The position numbers were made by a program, and so were the translations under genes. Positions 22,586-31,506 of a stretch of DNA of 45,366 nt are shown piece by piece; within the stretch, counting starts at the first letter, position 1; each line of letters starts with the position of its first letter. The notes under the pieces were generated by a model. That model was not told where the DNA came from. It was given only the letters and a program-made list of their open reading frames with translations, and did no database searches. Origin of the DNA: Holosporaceae bacterium (GTDB lineage: Bacteria; Pseudomonadota; Alphaproteobacteria; UBA3830); contig JAITRU010000050.1 in assembly GCA_031288225.1 (NCBI GenBank), positions 1-45,366 on the forward strand, written 5' to 3'.

Positions 22586-23734
22586 TCATTTAATGTACTT
22601 TTTGGGATCGACGGGTTTTTTGCCTTCCATTACCTCAAAATGCAACTGGGGTTCTGATACATCACCGGTTTTCCCCACTGTTCCTATTTTTGTGTTGGTG
22701 TCAATCCGGCTGTCTTTCTTTACACAAATATCCTTCAGGTGAGCATAGGATGTTATGAGCCCATTATCATGTTGTACGATAACGAGATTACCAAAATCCT
22801 CCTCTAAATTATTTCCAACATAGATTACAGTTCCCTTGGCAGCGGCATGGACACTAGACCCCAACTTTGCCTTGATGTTGATGCCATCATTGGGTACACC
22901 ATTGTTATTATCTCCAAAATTAGAGACAATGGTACCGGTTACCGGTTTTTGCAACCTTTGGGGTTGATCAGGTCTGGTGCCTTCTTCCTTTGCCTTTTCC
23001 CCAACGGCCGCCAGTTTTGATGATGATTCTCGATGTACGCCGACACCGCTACCTGATGCTAGCTTACCGTTAACCGTTTGTGTAATTTTTGGTGTAGAAA
23101 GCATAGTTGCTTGCTCGTCGAAGCTAGTACCCGGGGAGGATTTTGTTGATTTTTCCAAAATACCATCAGAGTTACCTCCAATTTTCCTCCGTAATTTGGA
23201 CGCGTCTTTGGGAGAATCTAGAGCTATAATTTTCTCAAATTTCTTGCTAAATTCATCCTGGAAAGTGGTGTGGCTGTGGCGAGATTTATTGGATGATTCA
23301 TCGGCGAATTCAGGAATTTCGTTTCCTTTTCGCTCCGGGCGTTCATTATCGGGCGCGGATGAGGCGTAATCACTCAAAATAACGGACTCTCCGTCCGCGT
23401 AAACATCGCCGGGCACAAAATTTGTGGATGGCAACCGGAGAATCCTTCCCTCTTTTACTATGTAAGGATGCTTGATTCCGTTGATTTTTGCTAAATTTAT
23501 GGGATCAATATTGTACCGATAAGCCACATCAAACAACGTCTCATCCTCTGCAACACGATGGGTGGATACATGTCTATTCGAAGAAATGCCCGATGCAAGT
23601 GCGGAATAATGAGCAACGGTGACATTGTTACTATCATCTATCCGCAACAGCACCGGAGATGGTTGATCTCTGCTACAGCCACAAACTAGAATCATCAGCA
23701 TGCTAACCGAAAAACCACGAAACAAGCTACGCAT
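22586..23734 (-). CDS. LysM/M23-peptidase lipoprotein, NlpD-like
   Basis: Lipobox-like LVCGC; LysM-like DETLFDVAYRYNIDPINLAKING; C-terminal M23-like NDGINIKAKLGSSVHAAAKGTVIYVGNN...QLHFEVMEGKKPVDPKKYI. Confidence 0.88.
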   Translation of the reverse strand: MRSLFRGFSVSMLMILVCGCSRDQPSPVLLRIDDSNNVTVAHYSALASGISSNRHVSTHRVAEDETLFDVAYRYNIDPINLAKINGIKHPYIVKEGRILRLPSTNFVPGDVYADGESVILSDYASSAPDNERPERKGNEIPEFADESSNKSRHSHTTFQDEFSKKFEKIIALDSPKDASKLRRKIGGNSDGILEKSTKSSPGTSFDEQATMLSTPKITQTVNGKLASGSGVGVHRESSSKLAAVGEKAKEEGTRPDQPQRLQKPVTGTIVSNFGDNNNGVPNDGINIKAKLGSSVHAAAKGTVIYVGNNLEEDFGNLVIVQHDNGLITSYAHLKDICVKKDSRIDTNTKIGTVGKTGDVSEPQLHFEVMEGKKPVDPKKYIK

Positions 23735-24518
23735 TGGTCGAAAACAATTCCTCCAGCTTATCAAAACACCCATAAAACTCATGCCTACACAGCAGTGGAG
23801 TAATGGCCACACTCTTTTCCTCTGTTATTAGTAGAGCATCGGCGCCCTCTCCCCTTATATTTTCATAGACCGCACGCAACCAATAGTATGGTTCGCCCAT
23901 TGGGTCTAACTTCTTATGCACCTCCCATTCTATATCAGCTTCTCCCTGCCTTGCAACCCTAATACCATGCACTTCTCCAAGCGGAACATCAGGTAAGTTA
24001 ACATTCATGCAAACGTGATCTGGCCACTTGCATGACATTATCTTCTTTATTATGGAAGGAAGGAATAGGTCTGCCACGGGGAATTTTGCGATATCTGTTT
24101 TTGAGCAATGCTGACTTACGGCAATGCCCATTATATTTCGGGATGCAGCAGCAAATATTGCGCCAACCGTGCCAGATAGTCCGATAAAATCTGCTATGTT
24201 GGATCCATGATTTATGCCCGATAGCACCAGATCAGGTTTTTTATCTCTGAGAATTTCTCCAATGGCTACGAAAACGCAGTCGGCGGGAGTCCCGGAAACT
24301 GAAAATTTTCGGGGAGATAATTCCCGAATTCGCAATATATCATCAAAGGTAACGGAAAAACTTTTACCACTCTGCCCAACCTCCGGAGCAACAACCCAGA
24401 CATCCGGCGAGATGCTATTGGCAATGCGCTCCAATGCTTTTATGCCACTCGAATGAACATTATCATCATTGGTGATGAGAATCCTCAACTTTGACATCGA
24501 CTGTTGTTTGCTCAGCAT
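23727..24518 (-). CDS. surE: 5'-nucleotidase SurE
   Basis: LRILITNDDNVHSSGIKALERIA, SGTPADCVFVAIGEIL, LVLSGINHGSNIADFIGLSGTVGAIFAAA. Confidence 0.95.
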   Translation of the reverse strand: MLSKQQSMSKLRILITNDDNVHSSGIKALERIANSISPDVWVVAPEVGQSGKSFSVTFDDILRIRELSPRKFSVSGTPADCVFVAIGEILRDKKPDLVLSGINHGSNIADFIGLSGTVGAIFAAASRNIMGIAVSQHCSKTDIAKFPVADLFLPSIIKKIMSCKWPDHVCMNVNLPDVPLGEVHGIRVARQGEADIEWEVHKKLDPMGEPYYWLRAVYENIRGEGADALLITEEKSVAITPLLCRHEFYGCFDKLEELFSTNA

Positions 24519-24529
24519 GTGTATATTCC

Positions 24530-25804
24530 TTATCGTTCATTCCTAGTTAATTCTTTTACACCATCCATATATGGCACAAGAGCTTCTGGAATGATGACAT
24601 TACCATTGGAAAGTTGATAATTCTCTAACATCGCCACAATTGTGCGACCAATGGCTAAGCCGGAGCCATTTAGCGTATATACAAAGCCACTTTCGTTGGA
24701 ACTTTTGTACCTGGCGCCCATGCGTCTTGCCTGAAAATCAGTGCAAAGTGAGCAGCTGGAAATTTCTCGATAGGTACTCTCGCTGGGAATCCATACTTCA
24801 ATGTCATAGGTTTTAGAAGCACTAAAGCCCATATCGCCGGTAGACAACAGCATGACCCTGTAGGCAAATCCTAGACGTTGGAGTATGGTTTCGGCAGCGC
24901 TGGTCATGCGTTCCAGTTCGGCTAATCCATCGGCAGGGTGTACTATGCTCACCAGCTCAACTTTACTGAATTGATGATTTCTGATCATGCCTCTGGTGTC
25001 CCGTCCGGCTGCCCCAGCTTCTGATCGAAAACATTGGGAGTAGGCCGTAAATCTCAGTGGTAACAGCGATGCATCGATGGAGGAATTGCAAACTATGTTG
25101 GTGAGAGGGACCTCTGATGTGGGGATAAGCCACTTGCCATCCGTAGTTTTAAAAGAATCGTCTGAAAATTTCGGCAATTGGCCAGTGCCATACATGGCGT
25201 CGCAGTTCACCAGATGCGGAACTGAAATTTCTTCGTATCCGAAATTTTTTGTGTGATTATCCAGCATGAATGACTTTAGTGCTCGTTCCAGATGGGCGAG
25301 TTGGTCCCGTAAAAAAACAAACCGGCTGCCAGAAATTTTTGCGGCCGTAGCGAAATCTAACATACCTAGATTCTCGCCTATTTCGTAATGAGGTTTAGGC
25401 TGGAACTTAAAAACTGGAAGGGAGCCGACGGCGCGTACGCACAGATTAGCCGTTTCATCTTTTCCAATGGGAACATCGGCCAGAGGTATGTTTGGTATGA
25501 TGGACAAAGCATCATGCAGCTTGTTGCTCCAGTATTGTTCATCCTGTTCTAGGCCACGAATCTGACTCTTAATGTCATTGGCCTGCTCTTCCAGCTCAGA
25601 AGTATTTTCATTATTTTTTTTGGCCAGGCCGATGGCCGTTGCTAATTCATTTCTACGGGACTGCATTTGCTGCAGCTTCAGCATAGATTCCCGTTTTTTG
25701 ATGTCCATATTTGCTAGGGAAGACGCCATCGGCTCCAGGTTGCGGCTGGCCAAGGCGGCGTCAAACGCAGCGGCATTTTTACTAATCCATTTTATATCGA
25801 GCAT
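24530..25804 (-). CDS. serS: serine--tRNA ligase
   Basis: MLDIKWISKNAAAFDAALASR, QCFRSEAGAAGRDTRGMIRNHQFSKVELV, GSGLAIGRTIVAMLENYQ. Confidence 0.97.
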   Translation of the reverse strand: MLDIKWISKNAAAFDAALASRNLEPMASSLANMDIKKRESMLKLQQMQSRRNELATAIGLAKKNNENTSELEEQANDIKSQIRGLEQDEQYWSNKLHDALSIIPNIPLADVPIGKDETANLCVRAVGSLPVFKFQPKPHYEIGENLGMLDFATAAKISGSRFVFLRDQLAHLERALKSFMLDNHTKNFGYEEISVPHLVNCDAMYGTGQLPKFSDDSFKTTDGKWLIPTSEVPLTNIVCNSSIDASLLPLRFTAYSQCFRSEAGAAGRDTRGMIRNHQFSKVELVSIVHPADGLAELERMTSAAETILQRLGFAYRVMLLSTGDMGFSASKTYDIEVWIPSESTYREISSCSLCTDFQARRMGARYKSSNESGFVYTLNGSGLAIGRTIVAMLENYQLSNGNVIIPEALVPYMDGVKELTRNER

Positions 25805-25963
25805 ATTCCATATCCACTATGCCTAAAACCATTCACCGCACTTCGGCGGTGGACAATGCGAGCATCCTAGCACAATAATTTACAGTTAACAAAATATGTT
25901 GTGTATCAAATAGTGCAGATACATATATTTTGAAGAAAAAAAACATTAACTATGAAGTATTGA

Positions 25964-25988
25964 TTTTTTTTGTTATCAACAAAAAAAA
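25964..25988. repeat. perfect 11-bp AT-rich inverted repeat (ttttttttgtt-atc-aacaaaaaaaa)
   Basis: Read directly; lies just upstream of the 25993-26021 promoter candidate. Confidence 0.6.
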
Positions 25989-25992
25989 ACAC

Positions 25993-26021
25993 TTGCATTC
26001 ATGCGGGAAATGTGTTAGAGT
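25993..26021 (+). promoter_or_regulatory. sigma70-like promoter candidate upstream of structured region and portal gene
   Basis: TTGCAT (25993-25998), 17-nt spacer, TAGAGT (26016-26021). Confidence 0.4.
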
Positions 26022-26024
26022 GCG

Positions 26025-26195
26025 GCTGTTCACCGTGATCGACTATTATGAGTTAGCGGTGGAGTCTGCGGCAGTGTTGCACCGTCGACGATGGTAGCGA
26101 GGGATGCTCGGGAATGTCCAGTGTGATCTTGGATCACATTGTTGCGTTCTGGGGCGTTCGTTGTCACTAGTCGCAGGATCGCGTTTCCTCTTCCA
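26025..26195 (+). ncRNA. candidate structured non-coding RNA, family unknown
   Basis: Core stem cagtgtgatc (26119-26128) / ttg / gatcacattg (26132-26141), 10 bp. It extends outward by many further pairs (with G-U) to about 26090/26170. Outer helices tctgcgg/tcgcagg and cgtgatc/gatcgcg. No plausible ORF on the plus strand. Confidence 0.45.
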
Positions 26196-26284
26196 CTGTA
26201 AAATAAATTAATTGATGTTCTGTTTATTGCCCTCATCGAGCAACCATCGCAATCCCCCTAGCAAAACAAACCAAGGAGTAAGAA

Positions 26285-27490
26285 ATGCTGAATTTACTAA
26301 AAAATCTCACAGATAAGATGGATAGAAAAAAAGGAAGAGACAAAAGTGACTCATTTTTTTTCTATCACCACATCAACGATCCACGTTGGACGCAGTGTCG
26401 CTATGATGCTTTGTCCGAAGAGGGATTTCAAAAAAATGTTGTGGCATTTCGGTCTGTAAACTTAATAGCCAAAGGCGTCGCCTCTATCCCCATATCCGTT
26501 GTGAATTGTGATGATGGAACAGAGAACAGCATCGCTACGAATCTGCTGAAAAACCCAACTCCTCGACAGGGACGCGGTACTTTTTTTGAGAACATCGTAA
26601 ATTATTTGCTCATTGCCGGGAATGCTTTTGTGCATTACTGCAGTTTGTCGGATGATGATATGGATAATCGAAGGAAATGTGGCGCATTTCACGAAGAATT
26701 AGCAACATTGAATTGTTTGCGGCCCGATCGCATGCAGATTATTCCCGATGCTACAAAAACCGGCGTTAAATCCTACGTCTATGCCGTAGATGTCACAAAA
26801 TTTTCCCTCGCCAAAGAAGATGTACTGCATCTAAAGTTTTTTAATCCATTAAATGACTGGTACGGCTTTGGTCCGATGCAAGCAGCCATGTCTGCCATAG
26901 ATCAGCACAATGCCATGTCCAAACATAATCTTGCCATATTACAAAATGGTGGGCGTCCATCCGGTTGCTTGATGGTAAAGGGCGGGATGGAAAATCTTAC
27001 TCAGGAACAGCGGGAACAACTGCGAGAAGATATTCGCAATTCTTACATCGGCTCAAAAAATGCCGGAAAGGTTTTAGTGCTGGAAGGTAATTTTGAATGG
27101 AAGGAAATGGGCTTATCTCCAAAGGATTTGGATTTTGAAACGGGAAAAAACATAACTTCCCGCGAAATAGCCATGGCTTTTGGTGTTCCACCAATGTTGG
27201 TGGGAATACCCGGAGATTCCACTTTCACCAGCTATAGGGAAGCACGATTGCATCTGTGGGAAGATACGATACTGCCGCTGGCAGAGTCCATTCGGCTGGA
27301 ATTTAGTGCTTGGCTATCGCAAAAAATCAGTAGGCAGGTGGAGCTTGCATTTAATCTTGATGATGTACATGCTCTAACGTTGCGCAGGGAGATTATTTGG
27401 AACAGAATATCTCAGGCGGATTTTTTAGATGACGCCGAAAAAAGATCATTGCTGGGATTTTCTCCCACGACGGACAAAATACAGAATTGA
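26285..27490 (+). CDS. HK97-family / GTA-type portal protein
   Basis: FRSVNLIAKGVASIPISV..., NPLNDWYGFGPMQAAMSAIDQHNAMSKHNLAILQNGGRPSGCLMV, DFETGKNITSREIAMAFGVPPMLVGIPGDSTFTSYREAR; AAGGAG RBS. Confidence 0.93.
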   Translation: MLNLLKNLTDKMDRKKGRDKSDSFFFYHHINDPRWTQCRYDALSEEGFQKNVVAFRSVNLIAKGVASIPISVVNCDDGTENSIATNLLKNPTPRQGRGTFFENIVNYLLIAGNAFVHYCSLSDDDMDNRRKCGAFHEELATLNCLRPDRMQIIPDATKTGVKSYVYAVDVTKFSLAKEDVLHLKFFNPLNDWYGFGPMQAAMSAIDQHNAMSKHNLAILQNGGRPSGCLMVKGGMENLTQEQREQLREDIRNSYIGSKNAGKVLVLEGNFEWKEMGLSPKDLDFETGKNITSREIAMAFGVPPMLVGIPGDSTFTSYREARLHLWEDTILPLAESIRLEFSAWLSQKISRQVELAFNLDDVHALTLRREIIWNRISQADFLDDAEKRSLLGFSPTTDKIQN

Positions 27491-27540
27491 AAAAAACAGT
27501 GAATAATATGCCTGATTATCAATCAAATGTGTAGAATATT

Positions 27541-27583
27541 ATATCGCATATTTGTCGTCTGATATCAATATGCAGATATTTTT
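27541..27583 (+). terminator. hairpin with short T-run downstream of the portal gene
   Basis: atatcgcatat ... atatgcagatat stem with one bulged A, followed by ttttt. Confidence 0.45.
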
Positions 27584-27609
27584 GCGAGGAAATGCGATAA
27601 GCTGTTCTA

Positions 27610-27639
27610 TTGACGTACTTTGCGCTGGTGTGCTACTAG
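27610..27639 (+). promoter_or_regulatory. sigma70-like promoter for the 864-aa gene
   Basis: TTGACG (27610-27615), 18-nt spacer, TACTAG (27634-27639), about 30 nt before the ATG. Confidence 0.4.
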
Positions 27640-27668
27640 ATTCATAGTTTTTTTTTTGGAGGTAGATT

Positions 27669-30263
27669 ATGAAAAAAAGTATCAGCAAAAAAATGTTTAC
27701 TGCATTTGCACTGTTATCAATAGAATCCCTGATGGGATCACAAATAACGATGCGGTCTCGTATGGTAGGGAATGAAGCAACGCTCTTTTCGGTAGAAGTG
27801 CCCTCCTTGCCAGAAAAACGCAACGATATGTGTAATTTGGCCAAAAAGTTCATTGTCCCATTCGACACATTAATTACCGGTACTTTGTCGTTAAATGAAA
27901 ATATTCAAACAGTTATCATAGAAATAATCGGCCTAGAGAAAAAAAAAGTGACAAATGATTTTTTGCTTGCCTTGCGCAGTGATTTTAAAGAAAAAAATAT
28001 ATCGGGAACCAATGTAGTTGTAGAAAATGTGCACAAAGATAACAAAGATAATCCGAATATTCATATGCGAGTAACATTTATACCTAATGCATTGCCATCC
28101 AGCTCAACTCTGCCCAGGAAGCGCGTTAAAATAAAAAATGATAGCAGTAACGTACTTGAAAAAGAGGGAGAAGAGGAAGAGGAAGAAGAAGTAATAGAAA
28201 AAAGTGAGCTAAAAAAGCTAGAAGTTGAAAAAAAGAAAGAAGAGGAAGAAAAGAAGCGAAAAGAGGAAGAAAAAAAGAAAGAAGAGGAAAAAAAGAGGAA
28301 AAAAGAGGAAGAAAAGAAGCAAAAAGAGGAAGAAAAGAAGCAAAAAGAGGAAGAAAAGGAGAGAAAAAAGAAAGAAAAGGAAAGAAAAGAGGAAGAAAAG
28401 AAGAAAAAAGAGGAAGAACTGGAACTGAAAAAACAAGAGAAAAAAAAAGAAGACGAAGAAAAGAAGAGAAAAGAGGAAGAAATTAAAGAGTGCGAAAACA
28501 AGGGTAATCTAGAGAAGGCCCTCTACCTCAAGAAAAAGGGTAAGATTAGTACAATGCCGCCCTGGGTGCTTGAGATTTATGGCAGTGGCGATAATAGCAT
28601 TCCACTTTCGGTTTTTTTTGTGCTAGATGCCATCGGCAACCAGAACGCTTTGCTGCCCTACAAGTCGATGAGGGTTGTATATTTAGATTCGAATGTAGGC
28701 TTCGATAGTAAAATTTCATTGTCACCTACGATATCCAATGGAGTGGCGGTTGTTGTAAAGGGTAGTGGCATTGATGACGATTCCAATAAATTGTTTGACT
28801 TTGTGGCCGAAGAACATCGGCAACGGGACTTTTTATGCTTTCCCATGATGCCGTTTATGTGTCATGATGGAATGTTTATATTTCTGAAGGTACCCCAAAA
28901 AAGCAAGATCTACCAGTTTTTTATGACTGCGAAATGTTTGTCGGATTATTGGAAAAACAACTATTCCTTGCGCAAATTGCCTCCAGAGCAATTGGCGAGT
29001 ATTGGAAAACAATGGTTCGAGTTCTTTGTCAATTGTTTTAGTTATAGTCTATTAAGCACGCTGCCGCATAGGTTCGTTGATAGGATTTTCTACGAGGATA
29101 AACCAGTAGAGCGTTCTGGTATTATAAAATATACTTACGAGCAACTAATTGGTTTGGGAAAAGAAAATGGACATATTACCAGTGAAGTCACTAGTGAGAA
29201 TTTTGTTCCCATTTTTTTCCTACAACTGGATATCATGGCCATGCATGATCTAAATATGAATGGGGATGAAGTTGGGACGGCAACGTTTATCGTATCCCAG
29301 AGGCAGAAACGTAGCAACCTATCTAGCCCGCCAAAATTACCAGAATCATATTCTGGAGTGTTAGATAAAATATTTGTGCCAAATATTCCCAATGTCCTGC
29401 CATTTTGCCTTAAATCGGAATTATTATCTGAAATATTGGAGAAGAAAGAGTGGAGTTATAGTGGATTTAATGTTTATATACTATATTTACAATGTCCATC
29501 TTCAAATAGTAAGAAGAAAGCGGATAACCTTACGGGAAATAAGAAGAACAGTTTTGGATTTCCAAACAATGCTGTTTACTTATACACTGCCAATCATGTT
29601 GATGATAGTCAAGATGATAGCGAGGATGATAGCCAGCCAAAGTTAAGTTATCAAGTGTGGAAAGGTGAAGTTGTTAGTAGTCTTTTGGATATTAAGAATG
29701 AAATCCTTCTATTATTGCAATTGCAAAAAGAAAAATGTGTGCTAATTTATAACATGTGCGACCACTTTGATAGTGTAATGGATAATTTGATTGGTAACAG
29801 CACGCTAACAATTAATAAACAGTTAGATAACAGCGGCAGTTTGTTAGGGGGCCGTATATATGATGTTAAGTCAAATACCAATAGTTATACAGCACCGGAG
29901 CTCATAAACAGTGTTAAGTATGAGAAGCTATGTGATTATTGCTCTCTTATACAAATGGTTGACAAATTAGCTGCTGTTTTGAACAAGATCGATGACATAC
30001 AGCAAGAGCAAAATGTAGAAAAAGATGCAACCTCGCCATCAAAGGAAGAAAAACCTGCGGGAACTATGGTAATTGACAGTCTTGTGACTGGATCTGATGG
30101 TCATAGCGAAGCATCTTCCCTGGACGTTGGATTAGAGACGGCAACTGTTGATGCTGTAGTGAACCAGCCTACTGCGAGCAGCGGCTCAGATTTAGTTAAT
30201 GGCGATTCGGCATCATCAGCCGATGGTGACATAAATCCGTTAAACACCAATCCAAACAATTAG
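27669..30263 (+). CDS. 864-aa protein of unknown function: signal-peptide-like N-terminus, K/E-rich coiled-coil or single-alpha-helix repeat, unknown C-terminal region
   Basis: Long intact ORF with GGAGG RBS; N-terminus MKKSISKKMFTAFALLSIESLMGSQ; no family recognised by eye. Confidence 0.85.
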   Translation: MKKSISKKMFTAFALLSIESLMGSQITMRSRMVGNEATLFSVEVPSLPEKRNDMCNLAKKFIVPFDTLITGTLSLNENIQTVIIEIIGLEKKKVTNDFLLALRSDFKEKNISGTNVVVENVHKDNKDNPNIHMRVTFIPNALPSSSTLPRKRVKIKNDSSNVLEKEGEEEEEEEVIEKSELKKLEVEKKKEEEEKKRKEEEKKKEEEKKRKKEEEKKQKEEEKKQKEEEKERKKKEKERKEEEKKKKEEELELKKQEKKKEDEEKKRKEEEIKECENKGNLEKALYLKKKGKISTMPPWVLEIYGSGDNSIPLSVFFVLDAIGNQNALLPYKSMRVVYLDSNVGFDSKISLSPTISNGVAVVVKGSGIDDDSNKLFDFVAEEHRQRDFLCFPMMPFMCHDGMFIFLKVPQKSKIYQFFMTAKCLSDYWKNNYSLRKLPPEQLASIGKQWFEFFVNCFSYSLLSTLPHRFVDRIFYEDKPVERSGIIKYTYEQLIGLGKENGHITSEVTSENFVPIFFLQLDIMAMHDLNMNGDEVGTATFIVSQRQKRSNLSSPPKLPESYSGVLDKIFVPNIPNVLPFCLKSELLSEILEKKEWSYSGFNVYILYLQCPSSNSKKKADNLTGNKKNSFGFPNNAVYLYTANHVDDSQDDSEDDSQPKLSYQVWKGEVVSSLLDIKNEILLLLQLQKEKCVLIYNMCDHFDSVMDNLIGNSTLTINKQLDNSGSLLGGRIYDVKSNTNSYTAPELINSVKYEKLCDYCSLIQMVDKLAAVLNKIDDIQQEQNVEKDATSPSKEEKPAGTMVIDSLVTGSDGHSEASSLDVGLETATVDAVVNQPTASSGSDLVNGDSASSADGDINPLNTNPNN
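28163..28490 (+). repeat. purine-rich degenerate repeat encoding KKQKEEE/KKRKEEE-type units
   Basis: Tandem aagaagcaaaaagaggaagaa (21 nt) at the core, flanked by diverged copies; in frame within the 864-aa ORF. Confidence 0.85.
29601..29636 (+). repeat. three in-frame 12-nt tandem units (DDSQ/DDSE/DDSQ)
   Basis: gatgatagtcaa gatgatagcgag gatgatagccag. Confidence 0.7.
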
Positions 30264-30270
30264 TAAGTGA

Positions 30271-30362
30271 GCATTGTTGGTTTGTAGAGCGATAGTCGCA
30301 CACGGGTTGCGTATTTTATACTAGTACGCATCCCGCTCGTTCGAGTGTGAGTATCAACAAAC
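30271..30362. terminator. nested inverted-repeat region downstream of the 864-aa gene
   Basis: cgggttgcgta (30303-30313) pairs 10/11 with tacgcatcccg (30325-30335); outer cacac/gtgtg; outermost gtttgt/acaaac. No T-tract, so terminator function is uncertain. Confidence 0.4.
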
Positions 30363-30406
30363 AGTGGTGGCTTTTATAAAATTGCAATAAATTTTATTTT
30401 TATCCG

Positions 30407-30436
30407 TTGACATATTTCTTGTATTCATGCTATAAG
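30407..30436 (+). promoter_or_regulatory. strong sigma70-like promoter
   Basis: TTGACA (30407-30412), 18-nt spacer, TATAAG (30431-30436). Confidence 0.55.
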
Positions 30437-30447
30437 ATCATAGTTCC

Positions 30448-30534
30448 TATGCCAAAGACTGGTTTGTGGCAGCGACAGAATGGCCTCTGGTTGTTAGATG
30501 CAACTTCGCGTTCACGGTAATAGTCTCTGGTGTG
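30448..30534 (+). ncRNA. candidate small structured RNA, family unknown
   Basis: tatgccaaagact (30448-30460) pairs 12/13 (with G-U) with agtctctggtgtg (30522-30534); nested gtggcagcg/cgcgttcac (7/9); apical gttg/caac. Starts about 12 nt after the -10 box. Confidence 0.4.
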
Positions 30535-30909
30535 CCGAAGGAGTTTATGTCGGGAAATAATTCATCCAGTAGCAGTAATGATGGTGAAGTTCCCAGTCAA
30601 GGCGATGTTCATAAAGATTACCGCGAAATAGATTTACGCTCCATGTCACCAATTTCTAGTTTTTTTATCCTGGCTCCCAGGTAACAGCAGCTACTCGGTG
30701 ATCAGTGTAAGGGAATCAGTTTCACAGCTTTTTATATATGAGCTGTTTTGAAAGTGCGTTTGCAATGTCGCATTTTCACTCAAATATCAGACTAATCATT
30801 GCGCCAACAAATGTACTTTCAAATCAGGCCATGTATAATGGCTCAATCACAAATGCTTCGATTCAATTAAACCAGCTACCAGCAATAATCCAAGGAGAAA
30901 AAAAGAAAT

Positions 30910-31506
30910 ATGAAAAACAAAAAACTACACCAAAAATTGAATCACACCAGCTCCAATATGCACCTAAAATCCGTTGGTGAGAACGGTGAAATATCCGGCT
31001 ACGCCAGCGTATTTGATGTGGTGGATTGCCACGGAGACGTGGTGGTGAAGGGAGCCTTCAGAAATGCTCTGGAAAATTTTAAAAAGCGCAGGAAAATTCC
31101 AAAATTGCTTTGGCAGCACGACATAGCTTTTCCAATTGGAGTCGTGGATGATGTTTTTGAAGACAACTATGGCCTATTTATTAAAAGTCGTCTTCTGCTG
31201 GACGTGCCAAAGGCGGTGGAAATTTATTCTCTTCTCAAAAACAAAGCCATAAATGGATTATCTATTGGCTATAAAATTAAAGACAGTTACTTCAACGACA
31301 ATGTTCAATATTTGACTGATATTGAGCTATTGGAAGTATCGATAGTCACGTTTCCGGCCTGCGAGTTAGCGGTGATCGAAAATGTGAAATCGGAAATGGG
31401 AAACGTGGATGCATCATCGTATTTTATTGTTTCCCAATTAAAGTCAATTTCCCAAAAACTTAAAAAATACCATGAAAGGAAAAATGATGAACAAAGAAAT
31501 AAATGA
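30910..31506 (+). CDS. HK97-family prohead protease (GTA-type)
   Basis: GEISGYASVFDVVDCHGDVVVKGAFRNAL...IPKLLWQHDIAFPIGVVDDVFED, INGLSIGYKIKD, ELLEVSIVTFPACELAVI. Confidence 0.93.
   Translation: MKNKKLHQKLNHTSSNMHLKSVGENGEISGYASVFDVVDCHGDVVVKGAFRNALENFKKRRKIPKLLWQHDIAFPIGVVDDVFEDNYGLFIKSRLLLDVPKAVEIYSLLKNKAINGLSIGYKIKDSYFNDNVQYLTDIELLEVSIVTFPACELAVIENVKSEMGNVDASSYFIVSQLKSISQKLKKYHERKNDEQRNK

Noticed and set aside
26025-26195. tmRNA, SRP RNA or RNase P assignment for the structured region
   Set aside because: None of the conserved blocks (T-loop GGTTCGA, GGTCAGGTCCGGAAGGAAGCAGCC, GAGGAAAGTCC) are present; kept as family-unknown.
28163-28490. CRISPR-like array
   Set aside because: Repeats are contiguous coding repeats without spacers; no cas genes in the window.
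28061-28501. 146-aa minus-strand Ser/Phe-rich ORF and overlapping 28218-28436 and 28225-28428 ORFs
   Set aside because: Artefacts of the A/G-rich K/E repeat read in other frames.
30466-30980. ORFs 30466-30684 and 30738-30980 between the 864-aa gene and the protease
   Set aside because: No convincing RBS; one overlaps the structured RNA candidate and the other overlaps the protease start.
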